DNA of 64,000 nt, taken from assembly GCA_020466095.1 (NCBI GenBank), contig CM035808.1, positions 44,613,793 through 44,677,792 on the forward strand. The letters run 5' to 3'. Numbering within the stretch: position 1 is the first letter of the stretch; the number at the start of each line of letters is the position of its first letter. Positions 36,245 through 47,763 of the stretch are shown in pieces. The DNA is from Chlorops oryzae. Taxonomy: Eukaryota; Arthropoda; Insecta; Diptera; Chloropidae. Under the pieces are notes generated by a model, which was not told the origin of the DNA, ran no database searches, and saw nothing but the letters and a program-made list of their open reading frames with translations. A program made the position numbers and the translations under genes.

Positions 36245-38100
36245 TCATTCCCAGCATTGATTAATTACTATGAAACTCTTTTCATCTCCCAATTTAAACG
36301 GAAACTCTTAAGCGATTCATTTAACAATTTTTCTCCTCCTCCTCCTCCTCATCAACCTGATCCTTCAGTGGTAGCCTTGCCTTTTTTTTTGGTTTGTTTA
36401 TTTTTTCCAACTTGTCAGCCGAGCTTTGGGTACTCATAAATAGACTTTCAAAGAAACTTGGCAATTTATGCTGACAGCTAAAAGTACTCCCCCAGTACTC
36501 ATGACCGAATTTTCCAATTAGTCAAATATCCGTTTTCCGTTTCTCGGTAGTAATTTGTTATTTAACAAGAAAGAAAAAAACTTATTTTCCTCTTCAAAAA
36601 GTGTCTGCCTACACACGTACAGTAGTTGAGAAATCAAGGATTTTTTTTTTTTTTGTAAATGCTCAGAAGGAATTTTCGCCACACACACCCACACCGTAAA
36701 GAAACTGCTGCCTAAGGAAACTGCTTCATTAAACATTTTGACTTTTTCTGCACTCACCGAAGGACGCGTACTCGTATGTTAAAACATTTTATGAAGTAGA
36801 AAATGAAGCTGAGCCGATCATAAATCAAAATGTCAAAGCAAAGCAATGGAGAAATGAAAAAAAAATAAAAAAATAAAAGAAATTCCTACTCTCAGCGAGG
36901 AACCTTGTACGTGAAAATTCACATTATTAAATGGAAAGTATGAAAAATTCTGAACGAACGTGGTTGAAGGAATAATAACAAAGATATTAAGAGAAAGAAG
37001 GGTGACTTGAGTTGACTTTAATTGGAAGGGGTGGTCGGAGGGTGGAGAGAGAGAGAGGAAGAGGAAAGTCCGAAGATGTTGGCTAATAACGAAATCAAAA
37101 GTTGACACCGTCGTCAACCCTCTTACTCTGAAGTGTGAAGTTAAATTCCATTGTGGTATTTCCTGAGGGACTCTAGCCAACTAGGATACTGGTTACTGGA
37201 TACTCTATACTCAATCCTCTATACTCCTGTACCTTGTTGAACGTTTGTCCAAGTCAGTTACTTTAGATGGGGTTCGAGTTATTTTCGTCTTGGGAATATG
37301 ACGAGATTCATGACTGTGCCTTTGCCTTTGCTATGGGCCTTTACAATTTAAATCAAATTCCTTTCGAGTTTTATTTCTTTTATTTTTATTTTTATATTCT
37401 TTTTCATGTGATCCCAAAGGAGTTTTAAAGTTTATTTTATTATCAGAAGGAAAGAAAAAAATTAATACAAGTCAGTCAAACTCCCTTTCTCATTATTCGA
37501 AGGGCTGTGCTGGTTAGGAGAACAAAAAAAATCCAATTAAGCGTACAATAATTGAGAAGAAGAAGAAGGAATAGACTCTCCTATGCAGCAATGCAACCAA
37601 ATCACGTGCGTTTTTGATCTCACTCATTTTTTTCGTCAAAATCCTTGTCGTTTGCTTTTTTTAAAATTTTTTCTTGTTATTTTTCTTTTTCTTTATTTTT
37701 TTCGGGACAACTTAAATACACATGCCATAATGATTATTATGCATGGCAAGCCATTTCAAAGAAAATTGAGTTCCATCATGTCTCCTTAGCGGAATGTCGT
37801 AACAATTCGTATAGTTACGAGCCGGAAATGAGGGCTCTTAGCAAAAAATATATTCTTATGGTGGTAGTAAAAAGTTCGTCGCGATTTGCTTGGCTTTGTT
37901 AAGTAAAAGGAATAGTAAATGCAGTGGAAATGATTGAATGCTACATACGATATTTTTATTTTTTGGGACGATGCGTTCAACCAAAAATGATTTTTCTAAA
38001 TCGTTTAAAAAAGTCCAAACCCCCAGAAACCCTCGTGGATGTGTAGCTAGAATCTTTACATACACTTCAGTGTTCAGATAGAAGAGTGGATTGCATTGAC
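36245..38100. other. Intergenic DNA, no gene seen
   Basis: A short (CCT)n run near 36333-36350 and GA-rich sequence near 37040-37070 are the only distinctive items. Confidence 0.45.
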
Positions 38101-38105
38101 TTAAC

Positions 38106-38646
38106 CCCTTAGCGCCATCATACACATATCTATAGTGGAAAAAAAATCACTTAACCCTTTCACGACCAAATTATTTGCAGCATTTCGTCACATATTCAGG
38201 CTCTGATACTTTTTCTGTTGAAATATACAAAAAAAAATCACTTAACCCTTTCACTCCCAAACGATTTACAGCACTTCCGCAAACGCTCAGAAGTTTTTTC
38301 TGATAATTTTATGTTCACAAATACGAAAAACTTCTCTTAAAAAAAAACACTATTTTTCCTAGGAAGGAATTCCTCTTAGCCCTTTCACTCCCAAACTATT
38401 TGCAAAATTTCCTAAAATATTTAGAGGTTTTTTGTAAAACCCTTCATGTTCATACATATATACGAAAAAATGCTTAAAATCATACCATAAAAAACGATCT
38501 GAGCTCTATGAACACACCAAAAGTTCGTTCGTATAAGCACCAATGGCAACCTTTATAAATAAAAACGTTCTTATGAGAAATATGTTTTTGGAGAACTTTT
38601 TTAAAACTTCGTTAGGATGTTCTAATCCAATGGGAGTGAAAGCGTT
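38106..38646. repeat. Cluster of piggyBac-like MITE ends
   Basis: TTAACCCTTTCACTCCCAAA or close variants recur at about 38151, 38243 and 38377, with a related TTAACCCCTTAGCGCC at 38100. The inverted form AATGGGAGTGAAAGCGTTAA closes the cluster at about 38628-38647. TTAA-flanked CCCTTT ends match those at 1366-1646 and 52724-52825. This is probably several nested or tandemly broken copies of one non-autonomous family. Confidence 0.45.
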
Positions 38647-38649
38647 AAT

Positions 38650-40749
38650 GCTACAAGTTTTACAATTCTACATTTTTCTTCTTTTTCGTTTGTGAACCAA
38701 AATTTATTACAATTTTTTTAAGTTTTATTTTAAAACATCATCTCCCATCCCTATTCAAGCCTACATACAAATTTCCGGATTCCCGAAACATCAAAAATTT
38801 ATCCTCAAAACCAATACATTTCTTCCCTCGCAATATAAAACTACTCGTAAAATCAGCCACAAATTTTCGCTCACCCCAAAGGGCAATGTTCTTCTGCAAC
38901 CACCTCCCCACATCCATCCATCCGTCGCACTCCACCATGATGACCGCCATAAAATTTTATGCCTCTTTTTTGCTGTCAAAAACTACGCTGAAAGCGAGAA
39001 ATGAATTATAAAGCAAAGCGAAACGTCAAAGTAAGTCCCACCAAAAAAAGAAAAGTTGGAACCAAAAATCAAAAAAAAAAAATATTAGGTGAAGAGTTGA
39101 AGCATGTGGTTAACTAAAAGCTCCAACAAAAATCCCCCTCCAAAACGTGCATACACTTCACATTTCCCTATGACGTACTCTCAAGAAACAAACGAGATTT
39201 TTTTAACCCACACCCACACATACATACATACACACTTATGTTCGCTTTGGGAGCAGGAGCGACATGAATTTTTTTATAGCATATCCAGAAAAATATCTTC
39301 GCAATTACACCACACTCCACTAACACTTTTCGTGGGCGTTTTTTTTTTCTTTTTTTTACTTTTCAAGTCACTCCATCATAATTGCTAGGGTACGAAGTTA
39401 AGACGATGGCGGCGTAGTTTCACAAAAAAAATATATTAAAAAAATGAACGCTTTATACTTAAAATGGACTCTTTACATTTTGGCATATCTTGGTGACTGG
39501 TTGATCCCGCACGCTCTCTTAGATCTTATTCTAAGCGTAAGATACGGCAACGTGGTTGCTATTTATCATTCCCTCTACTTCAGTTCAGCGTACAGACATT
39601 TCATGTCACTTGTCATGACACCGCGGCACGTTTTTTATGCAATGCCATGCCACGCTATCGTCGTGGTGCTCGGCTTCCTCGCCGCTATCCTCAACGCTTT
39701 TTCGGGCTATATATAAAAGCTTAAAAATGAAGAGAAAAGTAAAACGTTGCATACATTAAGGCGACATGAGTTGTTTTCCGGCGCAACATCTTTGGGGTCG
39801 CTCCATACGCTCGCTAGCAGCAGGAGGAATGGCAGGAACGTAAGAAGCTTTCTAGCAAAGCAGAGTAAACATTTGAGGAAGCAATGTGCTTTCTTCTCCT
39901 TTGATTGTCCACTGCTGTAGCTTGTTGTCGGATCCGCCCGCCTTCTTTTTTTATTTTTTTTCTTCTAATTTTTTATATAAATCTTTTTATATTATTTTCA
40001 ACTTAACTCTCTCATTTTCTACTCTCCTCTCCTGTCCGCTTTTATATAAATATATGTTTTTTGCTTATTTTATTATTTTTGTATTCATAAGATAACTGGC
40101 TGTGAAAAATGCCAACGGAAATGAGGGACACACGTTCGTTTTTCGTTAGTTTTAACGTCCATTTTTATGGGAAGGATTTGTGTATGATTGGCATGGCATG
40201 GCTTCGAAAGGAGACTGGTATGAATGAAATGAATGCATTTCTATGATGATCCCCTTTTCTTGAGGAATTTTTGTGTGTTTGTCTTTTTTTTTCTCAAAAG
40301 ACATTTTGTTAAGCGGACAACAAATGTTTGTGGAATTTTGAAGGATTATGTGGAAATGTTGCATTATCAAATGCTATTTCTGACAGGAAATGAAAAGAAC
40401 AACTCGTCTTTGATGCACTCAAGCAAAACTAATTTAGAAAATAAGCTTTCTCTTTATGGGGATTATACGAGTGGGTGGGAAGGGTTAGAAGAACAATCGT
40501 TTCCCAAACGGTTCATGAAAAACTGTGAGGATAAACATTATCATTTCCTTTTTTCATTACAATAACATTCTATACGTCAGAGCGAAAAATTTCTGTAGAA
40601 TCCAAATTTTTACTCTAAAAATTCGAGAAAATCCCAAAAGTTCTGAGTACATAAGATATTCGAATATTTTTAAATTAGAACCATCGATAATAACTTTCGA
40701 ATTTTCATTTTTCAGAATGTTAGAAAGGCGAAGAATGAAAGAATGATAT

Positions 40750-40750
<1 letters not shown>
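38650..40750. other. Intergenic DNA, no supported gene
   Basis: A 90-codon hydrophobic frame at 39444-39716 (+) is somewhat GC-richer than its surroundings but has no recognisable motif, promoter or splice sites. Nothing else was seen. Confidence 0.4.
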
Positions 40751-40754
<4 letters not shown>

Positions 40755-40796
<42 letters not shown>

Positions 40797-40825
40797 GAGT
40801 GAGAAGAGAGAGAGAGAGAAGAGAT

Positions 40826-40895
<70 letters not shown>

Positions 40896-41830
40896 GAGAG
40901 GAAAGAGAGAGAGAGAGAGAAAGAGAAGAGAGACAAGAGAAGAAGAGAGAAGAGAGGAGAGAAGAAGAAGAGAAGAGAAAGAGGAAGAGAGAGAAGAAAG
41001 AGGAGAAGAGAGAAGAGGAAGAGAGAGAAAGAGAGAAAAGAAGAGAAAGAGAAGAGAAGGACAGAAGAAGAGAGAAGAGAGAAGAAGAGGAAAGAGAAAG
41101 AAAGAGAGAACAAGAGAAAGAGAGAGAAAGAAAAGAGAGAAAAAGAGAGAACAGGAGAAAAAGAGAAAAGAGAAAGAGAGAAGAGACAAGAGAGAAAAGA
41201 GAGAAAGAGAAGAGAAAAGAGAGAACAAGAGAGAAAGAGAGAACAGAGAGAAAAGAGAGAAAAGAGAAGAAGAGAAGAGAGAAAAGAGAAGAGAAAAGAG
41301 AGAAAAGAGAGAAAGAGAGAGAACAAGAGAGAACAGAGAGAGAACAGAGAGAACAAGAGGAGAAAGAGAGAAACAGAGAGAGAACAAGAGAGAACAAGAG
41401 AGAACAAGAGAGAACAAGAGAGAACAAGAGAGAACAAGAGAGAACAAGAGAGAACAAGAGAGAACAAGAGAGAACAAGAGAGAACAAGAGAGAACAAAGA
41501 GAGAACAAGAGAGAACAAGAGAGAACAGTAGGGAGAAACAGAGGGAGAAAGAGAGAGAAATAGAGATAAAGAGAGAAATAGAGATAAAGAGAGAAATAGA
41601 GATAAAGAGAGAAATAGAGGTAAGGAGAGAAAAAGAGAAATAGAGATAAGAGAAATAGAGATAAAGAGAAAAATAGATATAGAAGAGAGAGAGAGAGAGA
41701 TAAAGAGATAGAGAGAGAGAGAGAGAGAGAATAGAGATAGAAAGAGATTAATAAAGATAAATATAGAAAGAGAGATAGAAAGAGAGGGATGGAAAGAAAA
41801 AGAGGAAGAGAAGGGGAGGAGTAAAAGAGA
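40755..41830 (+). repeat. 1.1-kb polypurine (GA)n tract
   Basis: Almost every base on the plus strand is A or G, mainly (GA)n with AGAG/AAGAG variants. Sub-blocks are (AGAACAAGAG)n at 41381-41527 and GAGAGAAATAGAGATAAA-type units at about 41552-41622. The 250-300-codon frames on both strands (Arg/Glu or Ser/Leu runs) are products of the repeat, not genes. Confidence 0.9.
41381..41527 (+). repeat. Decamer repeat (AGAACAAGAG)n
   Basis: At least 11 exact tandem copies of the 10-bp unit AGAACAAGAG, then one slipped copy and further variant units, inside the polypurine tract. Confidence 0.85.
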
Positions 41831-41832
41831 AA

Positions 41833-43745
41833 TAAAAGAAAAATTTAAGATGTCGGTTCTGCCTTAATATACACATCCATTTCCCGGAAGTTTTATAGCG
41901 TAATTTAATTTTTATTTATAATTGAAACTCCTTTGCTTTTTATAAATACTATTTAAGCCAGTGACCATGACACTTCATGGATCACAGGTATTTGCCCCAC
42001 CTACATATTATTATAACTAATATATGCTGGATACAAAAACTCTCTGCAAAGCATCTCAAAGAGAACGGAACATAAAATCCCCATAGTAAGAGAGAATAAA
42101 CACTGGCATTGAAACAAAATATTGAATATCATTGAAGATAGGTTTCAGAAAAAATCTCTGTAGATTTCCTAGAAAGCAATAAAACTTTTTCACTTGGTAA
42201 CAAAATCTCCTTTCCCGTTCAACAGCAAAACAGATATACTATGTAACTATAATTCGAAACATTTCTCCTCGAATCCGCTCAGTCCAGTCCATATCGAAAT
42301 GAAAGAGATTAATGTCGTCGTCACTGGATTTGAACAAAGAGCTGACGACAACAGATACCTACACTCTTCCGAACAGAACAGAACAGTACAGACGCGTCTC
42401 ATAAATTCTCATCGTGGAATCAGATCATCCAATTAGCGGAAAAGAACAAACTTGATAAATAACCAAGCAAGAAGCATGACTCGAAAAGTAATTGTATACC
42501 AAGGGAAAAAAAGGAGAGAAAAAACAACCGTCTTCGTCGCAAAAGCCGCCAGATTATTATACTGCAAAGTAACAAATTATTCCAGCGACAATAAAAACAG
42601 AGCTTTGAGAAAATAAACTAAACTTCAACTTCAAAAAAAAAAATAAAATAAAAAAAAATAAAAAACAATGAAAGAGCATAAAAAAGAAATAACTAAATAG
42701 AACGAATAAGTCGAAATTGGCACAAAAGATTTGCTGATGACGCGAAATAAAGACTGCAGCAGCCACAAGAAATGGCAACAAATCAACGCAATGGCAGAAA
42801 ACAGAGAGCGCGCATAGCTACTTAAATAATTTGTGCCAATGTTGCAAAATATTTGCGAGCGAATAAAGATGGACGACCTGAACGCAATATGGTGGACACA
42901 ATGGAATATGTGTAGGGATAAAGAAAGCCAAAGGGAAGGGGAGCGGCTTCTTCATCATCGGCTTGTCTAGTTTTAGATGCTGCGACAAAAACTTCCAAAC
43001 ATTTTGTTGCTCTCAATGGTTATTTTTTTATTTTTATGCTGCCTTTTTAGATCGTTCAACTTCACTATTCAGTTATTTCATGTTCACAATAAATGAATGA
43101 GCGAACGAGCGAACGAACGAATGAATGAAGGAACGAACGGCGGAGTGAGTGAGGGCGTGAGTGAGCGACTAAGAAGCATTTCATGAATGAAGTGTAGCTT
43201 TTCGCTTGACAGAAAATTATGACAAATTGTGAAAACAGCGCGACGAAAGGAGTTGCAATTTACGATGAAATCTGTGCATTGCTTCGCGTAAAGTGCACAA
43301 TTTGTGCTTGAAAAGCTATACTTTTCTTCTAAGTACAATTTCCGTTTCCGGTTAATGGAGTGAAATGAAGACCAACCAGAGCAAAGGAACGCTATCAAAG
43401 AGAACACACAGACTCGCTGCTCTCCACTCATTTCCACTTCCAGTTCATGTTGCCGGCTCTTGTCTGCCTTTTTATATGCTAACAAGTTTTTTCTTTTCTT
43501 TTTTTTTTTAAACAAATGAACTTAGGTTGAAAGAAATAGAGTTGAAAATGATGAGTGACTGTTAAGGTTAAATTGAAGTAATGAATGTTAAGTGCTTAAG
43601 AATTAAGTAACAGAATTTTTAATTCACAATGACTTGTGCAAATATTGAGATTCATTAAAAGAACTCTTTGAACACTTTCATTGAAGTCGAGCCATTGAAG
43701 ATTCGCATCGTCCAAAAGTGTCAAAGAGGACCTAGTCGGAAAGTA
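41833..43745. other. Intergenic DNA, no gene seen
   Basis: A GAAC/GAAT/GAGT microsatellite occupies about 43090-43172. A poly-A/AAAT-rich patch is near 42630-42665. No supported exon. Confidence 0.45.
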
Positions 43746-43748
43746 AAC

Positions 43749-43957
43749 AGTGTTGCCAGATTGCTTTTGCTTTTGTCAATAGGGATTTTTTCAAAAATTT
43801 GCGGGATTTAAAAAAAAAAAAAATGCAGGACAAAATTTTGATACATTTTCACGAAGGAACAAAACCTCCTTCCTCATTTCTTAATACATTCATAATTTAA
43901 GGCCGAAAAGCGTGACTTTCTAGGAAATACTTGATGCCCAGCAATGCTGATCTCAAC
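43749..43957 (+). repeat. GTTGCCAGATT repeat copy
   Basis: Starts CAGTGTTGCCAGATTGCTTT and ends near CCCAGCAATGCTGATCTC, with imperfectly inverted ends. The interior shares TTTTTTCAAAAATTTGCGGG and GCAGGACAAA words with the copies near 27.5 and 28.6 kb. Confidence 0.4.
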
Positions 43958-45262
43958 CAAAACGAAACCTAATTTAGATTTTTTTTTTTGAAAATGGATT
44001 AGATGAAAAGAGAATGGATGGGGCCGGGTTTGGGTTGGTTTAAACCCATTGGTGGTGACCTTCTTTATGAATTATTTCAATAAAGATTTTATGCGTTATG
44101 CGTTATACAAACATATGTATGAATTTGTGTATGAATCTGTTCATGCTAGAAACCAAAAATTTGAAAATTTCAATTTGGGCTTCATGCGTATATGAGAAAT
44201 TTTGAATTTGCCCTGCAGTAAATGTCCTCGTCACCAGGTACTAGTGACCAACTGTACCCGTACCACTAAATTCTCCTCTTGGTATTTTGTATACATATGT
44301 ATAACTTCGCAACAAAAACAACAACAAAATTTTAAAAAAATGGGCAAAAGGACTTAGCTCAGCACTGTTTCGAATTCAGTTTCATACTGAATCATTTCTG
44401 TTGCTTCGCGAATGCAAAAGTAAAAAACCCGAATTTTTCCGATTGTTAGATTTCTTTCGCTGGGAGCTAGAGCTCAGTATCGCTAGCGACCAAATTTTTG
44501 TTCGGCGTGAGACATCTATATATTATTTGATTAGTGGTTATACTCAGCTGTCATGTTGCTCACGCGCAGCAAATATTAAATTTTTCAAACTTGTGCGTGT
44601 GCGTGAGCATGCAGGAAGTTGATTGAACACAGCTCGAGCGCAATTGGAATTCAGGCTCTAAGGAAACGTAAAAGTAAAAAAAAAAATCATATAAAAGTTA
44701 AAAGCAACGGAAATTTTCGGTCTCTGTTAAATATACGCTCAAATTCTAAATTTCATTGAAATATTTCGGAAAAGTCAGATTTTGGGGCAGTTTTGGGATT
44801 TTCATAACATACCCTAGTACTGGAGATACCCTTTAAAATGGTCCGATCGGGTCCAGATTTTAAAAAATCTTATTTTATTTTAAAATAGGAAAACAAATTT
44901 TCCTAAATTCTTCATCAGTACCTGTTGATTTACACGTAGAAATGGTGTACTAAATTTCAAAAGGATCGGCATGGAATGTCAATTTGAAGTTTTTTTTTTC
45001 TCGAACATGCAGCATGTGAGCCGCTTGCTCTGAAAGGCTGTATCTTTGTTAGTTTTATCACAATTTTCTTGAAATTTAAAGGTACACAATACTCTTGAAA
45101 TATTTTGGATTCAGAAAAATATATTCTGAAATGTTTTTTTTTAATCACATCCCCTTTAAAAAAATTTAATTTAAATCGAATTTGAACAGAAACCTTCTGT
45201 ACATTAATAAAAAAACAATTTTTGTGTGCCAAAAAATTTTTAAGCCCCTAACATAATAAATA
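43958..45262. other. Intergenic DNA with a DINE-like fragment
   Basis: At about 44735-44860, ATTTCATTGAAATATTTCGG, CCCTAGTACTGGAGATACCC and ATGGTCCGATCGGGTCC match the 14.55-14.85 kb part of the DINE-like element, so this is a short fragment of that family. No gene was seen. Confidence 0.45.
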
Positions 45263-45896
45263 ACAAGTAAGGTCAAGCCCGACTTTGAAATACCCAGCGT
45301 CCCGACATTATGAGCGCACTATGTTTTGCTTCTCTATTTGTGGGCGTGGCAGTGGGAGGGCCACATAAAGTTTTTTCCTACACCTTTCATTCGCCTTGGT
45401 GAACCTATGTTGCGAATTTGAAGCTTCTACGCCTTTTACTTCACAAGTTACGATAAGCCCTTATTTGTGGGCTTATTTGTGGGCGTGGCTCGAGAAGGAC
45501 GGCGTCCATTTTTTTCCAGGATATGAACCTTTTTGTAGTTTACCAGTACACCAAATATCAATGGAATGTGTTGAGTGGTTCGCAAGTTACAAGCATTTTA
45601 CTGAAAACACAATAAATTCATTTGTGGGCGTGGCAGTGGGCGGATGTCTCCCATTTTTACTTAGGATCATACTCGGACCCCGATATACATGTGTGCCAAA
45701 TTTCGACTTCATTGGTTCAGCCGAAGGAGATCCGACCACGGACGGACGGACAGACGGTCAGACGGACATGTCTAAATCGATTCAGTTTTTGATCCTGATC
45801 ATTTCTATATATATTTTTCTATATCTCCGGAGCTTAATTCTCCCTGTTACAAGATTTGCACAAAACTAATATACCCCGCTTACGCTGGGTATAAAA
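45263..45896 (+). mobile_element. DINE-1/Helitron-like element
   Basis: Starts AACAAGTAAGGTCAAGCCCG, has subterminal inverted repeats (ATACCCAGCGT near the left, ACGCTGGGTAT at the right), a GGACGGAC/CAGACGG microsatellite near 45740-45768, and ends CGCTGGGTATAAAA. It is the inverted counterpart of 15460-16041 and carries an extra internal segment there missing. A 157-codon frame at 45396-45869 lies wholly inside the repeat. Confidence 0.6.
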
Positions 45897-46259
45897 ACGC
45901 AATTCCTGTCAATTAAAGAATGTTTCCGAATAATAAATCATAATTTTTTATCAATCAAATTACACAAGTATATATCGTTATCATCGAATTTGAAGCCCTC
46001 TTGTCCACACCTAGAAACGTAGTATCGAAATTGTTATCTTGAATTCATATTGTAAAAATCGTTTTGCGATTGTCGAATGTGCAATAAATGTGATTGGGAC
46101 GTTTATTTTTATGTAAATTTGCCAAAATATTTTCCAGGGGTAATAAAAATCTTAATTTTAGACTCTCCGTCTATTTAAATAGAATCTAAAGTGCGTAAAC
46201 AAATAAGGAATTTTCGAATTCTTCAAAGAAGAAAATAAAACAATAAAATTTTACATTAG
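45897..46259. other. Upstream region of the fibrinogen-related gene
   Basis: AT-rich, non-coding, with no repeat recognised. It leads into the TATA box of the downstream gene and so probably holds its proximal control sequences; no specific factor site is claimed. Confidence 0.4.
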
Positions 46260-46267
46260 TATATATT
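46260..46267 (+). promoter_or_regulatory. TATA box of the fibrinogen-related gene
   Basis: TATATATT lies 31 bp upstream of TCACATT (46291), an acceptable fly initiator, and 91 bp upstream of the start codon. The spacing is that of a TATA/Inr core promoter. Confidence 0.55.
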
Positions 46268-46350
46268 GCAAGAGAGGACACGATTTCCACTCACATTGGA
46301 GCGTTCGTTCAATTCGTGAAGCTGTCGAAGAGTTTCTGCGATTTTTGAAA

Positions 46351-47638
46351 ATGTTATGGATTTTAGTCATTTCATCACTCAACATCATTCTCCTAAGGGG
46401 ATCAATTGCAGATTCCACATGCTCGAATGCCACAAATTCGGTACGTATGTATGAAATATAAAAGCAGCTTTGGGCTCTCAAATAATTCTTCCAAAAAATA
46501 AAATTCCACTTTTTAGCCAATGAGTCCGTTTTTATTCGCCGATGAGATCCTATTGAAACTATCAAGGGAATTGGATTTGATGAAAATCTCAGATGAAATT
46601 CTTCGCTTGCGCCTTGAAGCAATGAGCTTGCGGTGAGATAAGGATCAAAATTTCTTTTCTAATCTGTCTTGAAAGTTGTCTAAAAAAGAGAATTATTCAT
46701 TAATTAATTTTTAGATTAGAGCGACAAACGCAGCTTCTTGAAAAAATTACTTCAAAATTAGGTATCAACTCGACATCCTCGGAAACGGTCGATGGCTCTT
46801 CAAATGGAAACGCAAATAAGACTTGGTTCGTTGTATACATTTTTTTGAATAGTTCATTTCATTTAGGATCGATCTTTAATATCACTTCTCGCTTTTAGTC
46901 ACTCAAATATTGATAATTCGCCACAATACCCACGTTCATGTGAAGGGGCACCCACGAATGATATTGCTCTAATTCAAGTTCCCTCATTCAGTGCTGAACC
47001 ATTTCTGGTTTATTGCAACGCCGAGGATCAGGGGGGTAATTGGACTGTTATCCAAAGACGTGTTGATGGATCTGTTGATTTTTACCGCGACTGGACTTCG
47101 TATAAGAGAGGTTTTGGTAATCTGTACGGGAACTTCTTTATTGGTCTGGATAAGCTGCATGCTATGACAACGGCAGAGCCTCAAGAATTATGGATATGGT
47201 TAAGCGATTTCGAAAATATCACAAAATATGCTAGATACGATGGCTTCGCTATTGGCAACGAATCGGAATTTTACGCTTTAAATGTTTTAGGCAAATACAG
47301 TGGCGATGCCGGAGACTCATTCACATACCAACAGGGCATGAAATTCACGACAAAAGATAAGCAAAACGATAATTTTGAAACGAACTGTGCAGTAAGATAC
47401 CAAGGAGCTTGGTGGTACAATGCTTGCCATGCGAGGTGGGTTTCATCTATGTTATTGAAGTGAATCAAAACTTTAATTTTTTATGGATTTATGAAATATC
47501 AGCAACTTAAATGGTCTCTATTTGAATGGACCCTATCCAGAGAGTAAAGCTGCCCAAGGTATTGACTGGGAAAGTTGGCACGGACATTTTTATTCTCTGA
47601 AAACAGTTAGTATGATGATACGACCGAAGAGGAAATGA
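46351..47638 (+). CDS. Secreted fibrinogen-related protein (FREP), five exons
   Basis: The predicted 329-residue protein would be secreted and is of the fibrinogen-related family, whose domain often binds acetylated sugars or microbial surfaces. Exons: 46351-46440, 46517-46632, 46715-46825, 46899-47435, 47503-47638; all introns are 67-82 bp with GT/AG ends and phases agree. Residues 1-20 form a signal peptide ([20 protein letters not shown]). Residues about 31-85 are Leu/Glu/Lys-rich and likely form a coiled coil for oligomerisation. The C-terminal fibrinogen domain (about 118-327) shows [37 protein letters not shown] and the cysteine-containing [16 protein letters not shown] near the KDKQNDNF calcium-site region. 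The start gives a signal peptide and follows the TATA box by 91 bp. A broken copy of exons 3-4 lies at 49402-49720. Family assignment is firm; ligand and physiological role are inferred. Confidence 0.93.
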
Positions 47639-47763
47639 ATTTAAAGGCAACAAGAAGGTTCGATTCGTTCCCTACTCTCACAATGCATACTGTATATGTT
47701 TTCTTATCTGATGTTTAAATATATTCAGAAGATTTCTTTTCAAATTCAATTTAAATTTTTTTT

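Noticed and set aside
39444..39716. 90-codon membrane-like protein
   Set aside because: Hydrophobic, but no recognisable family and no supporting promoter, intron or poly(A) signal.
40557..41563. Reading frames of 254-306 codons on both strands
   Set aside because: They lie in the (GA)n tract and encode Arg/Glu or Ser/Leu/Phe runs dictated by the repeat; frames are open on several phases at once.
45396..45869. 157-codon frame, with a partly identical frame at 15562-15825 on the other strand
   Set aside because: Both lie inside the DINE-like repeat copies; the shared peptide follows from nucleotide identity of the repeat, and the frame includes the GGAC microsatellite.
46251..46622. 123-codon minus-strand frame
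   Set aside because: Antisense across exons 1-2 and an intron of the fibrinogen-related gene.
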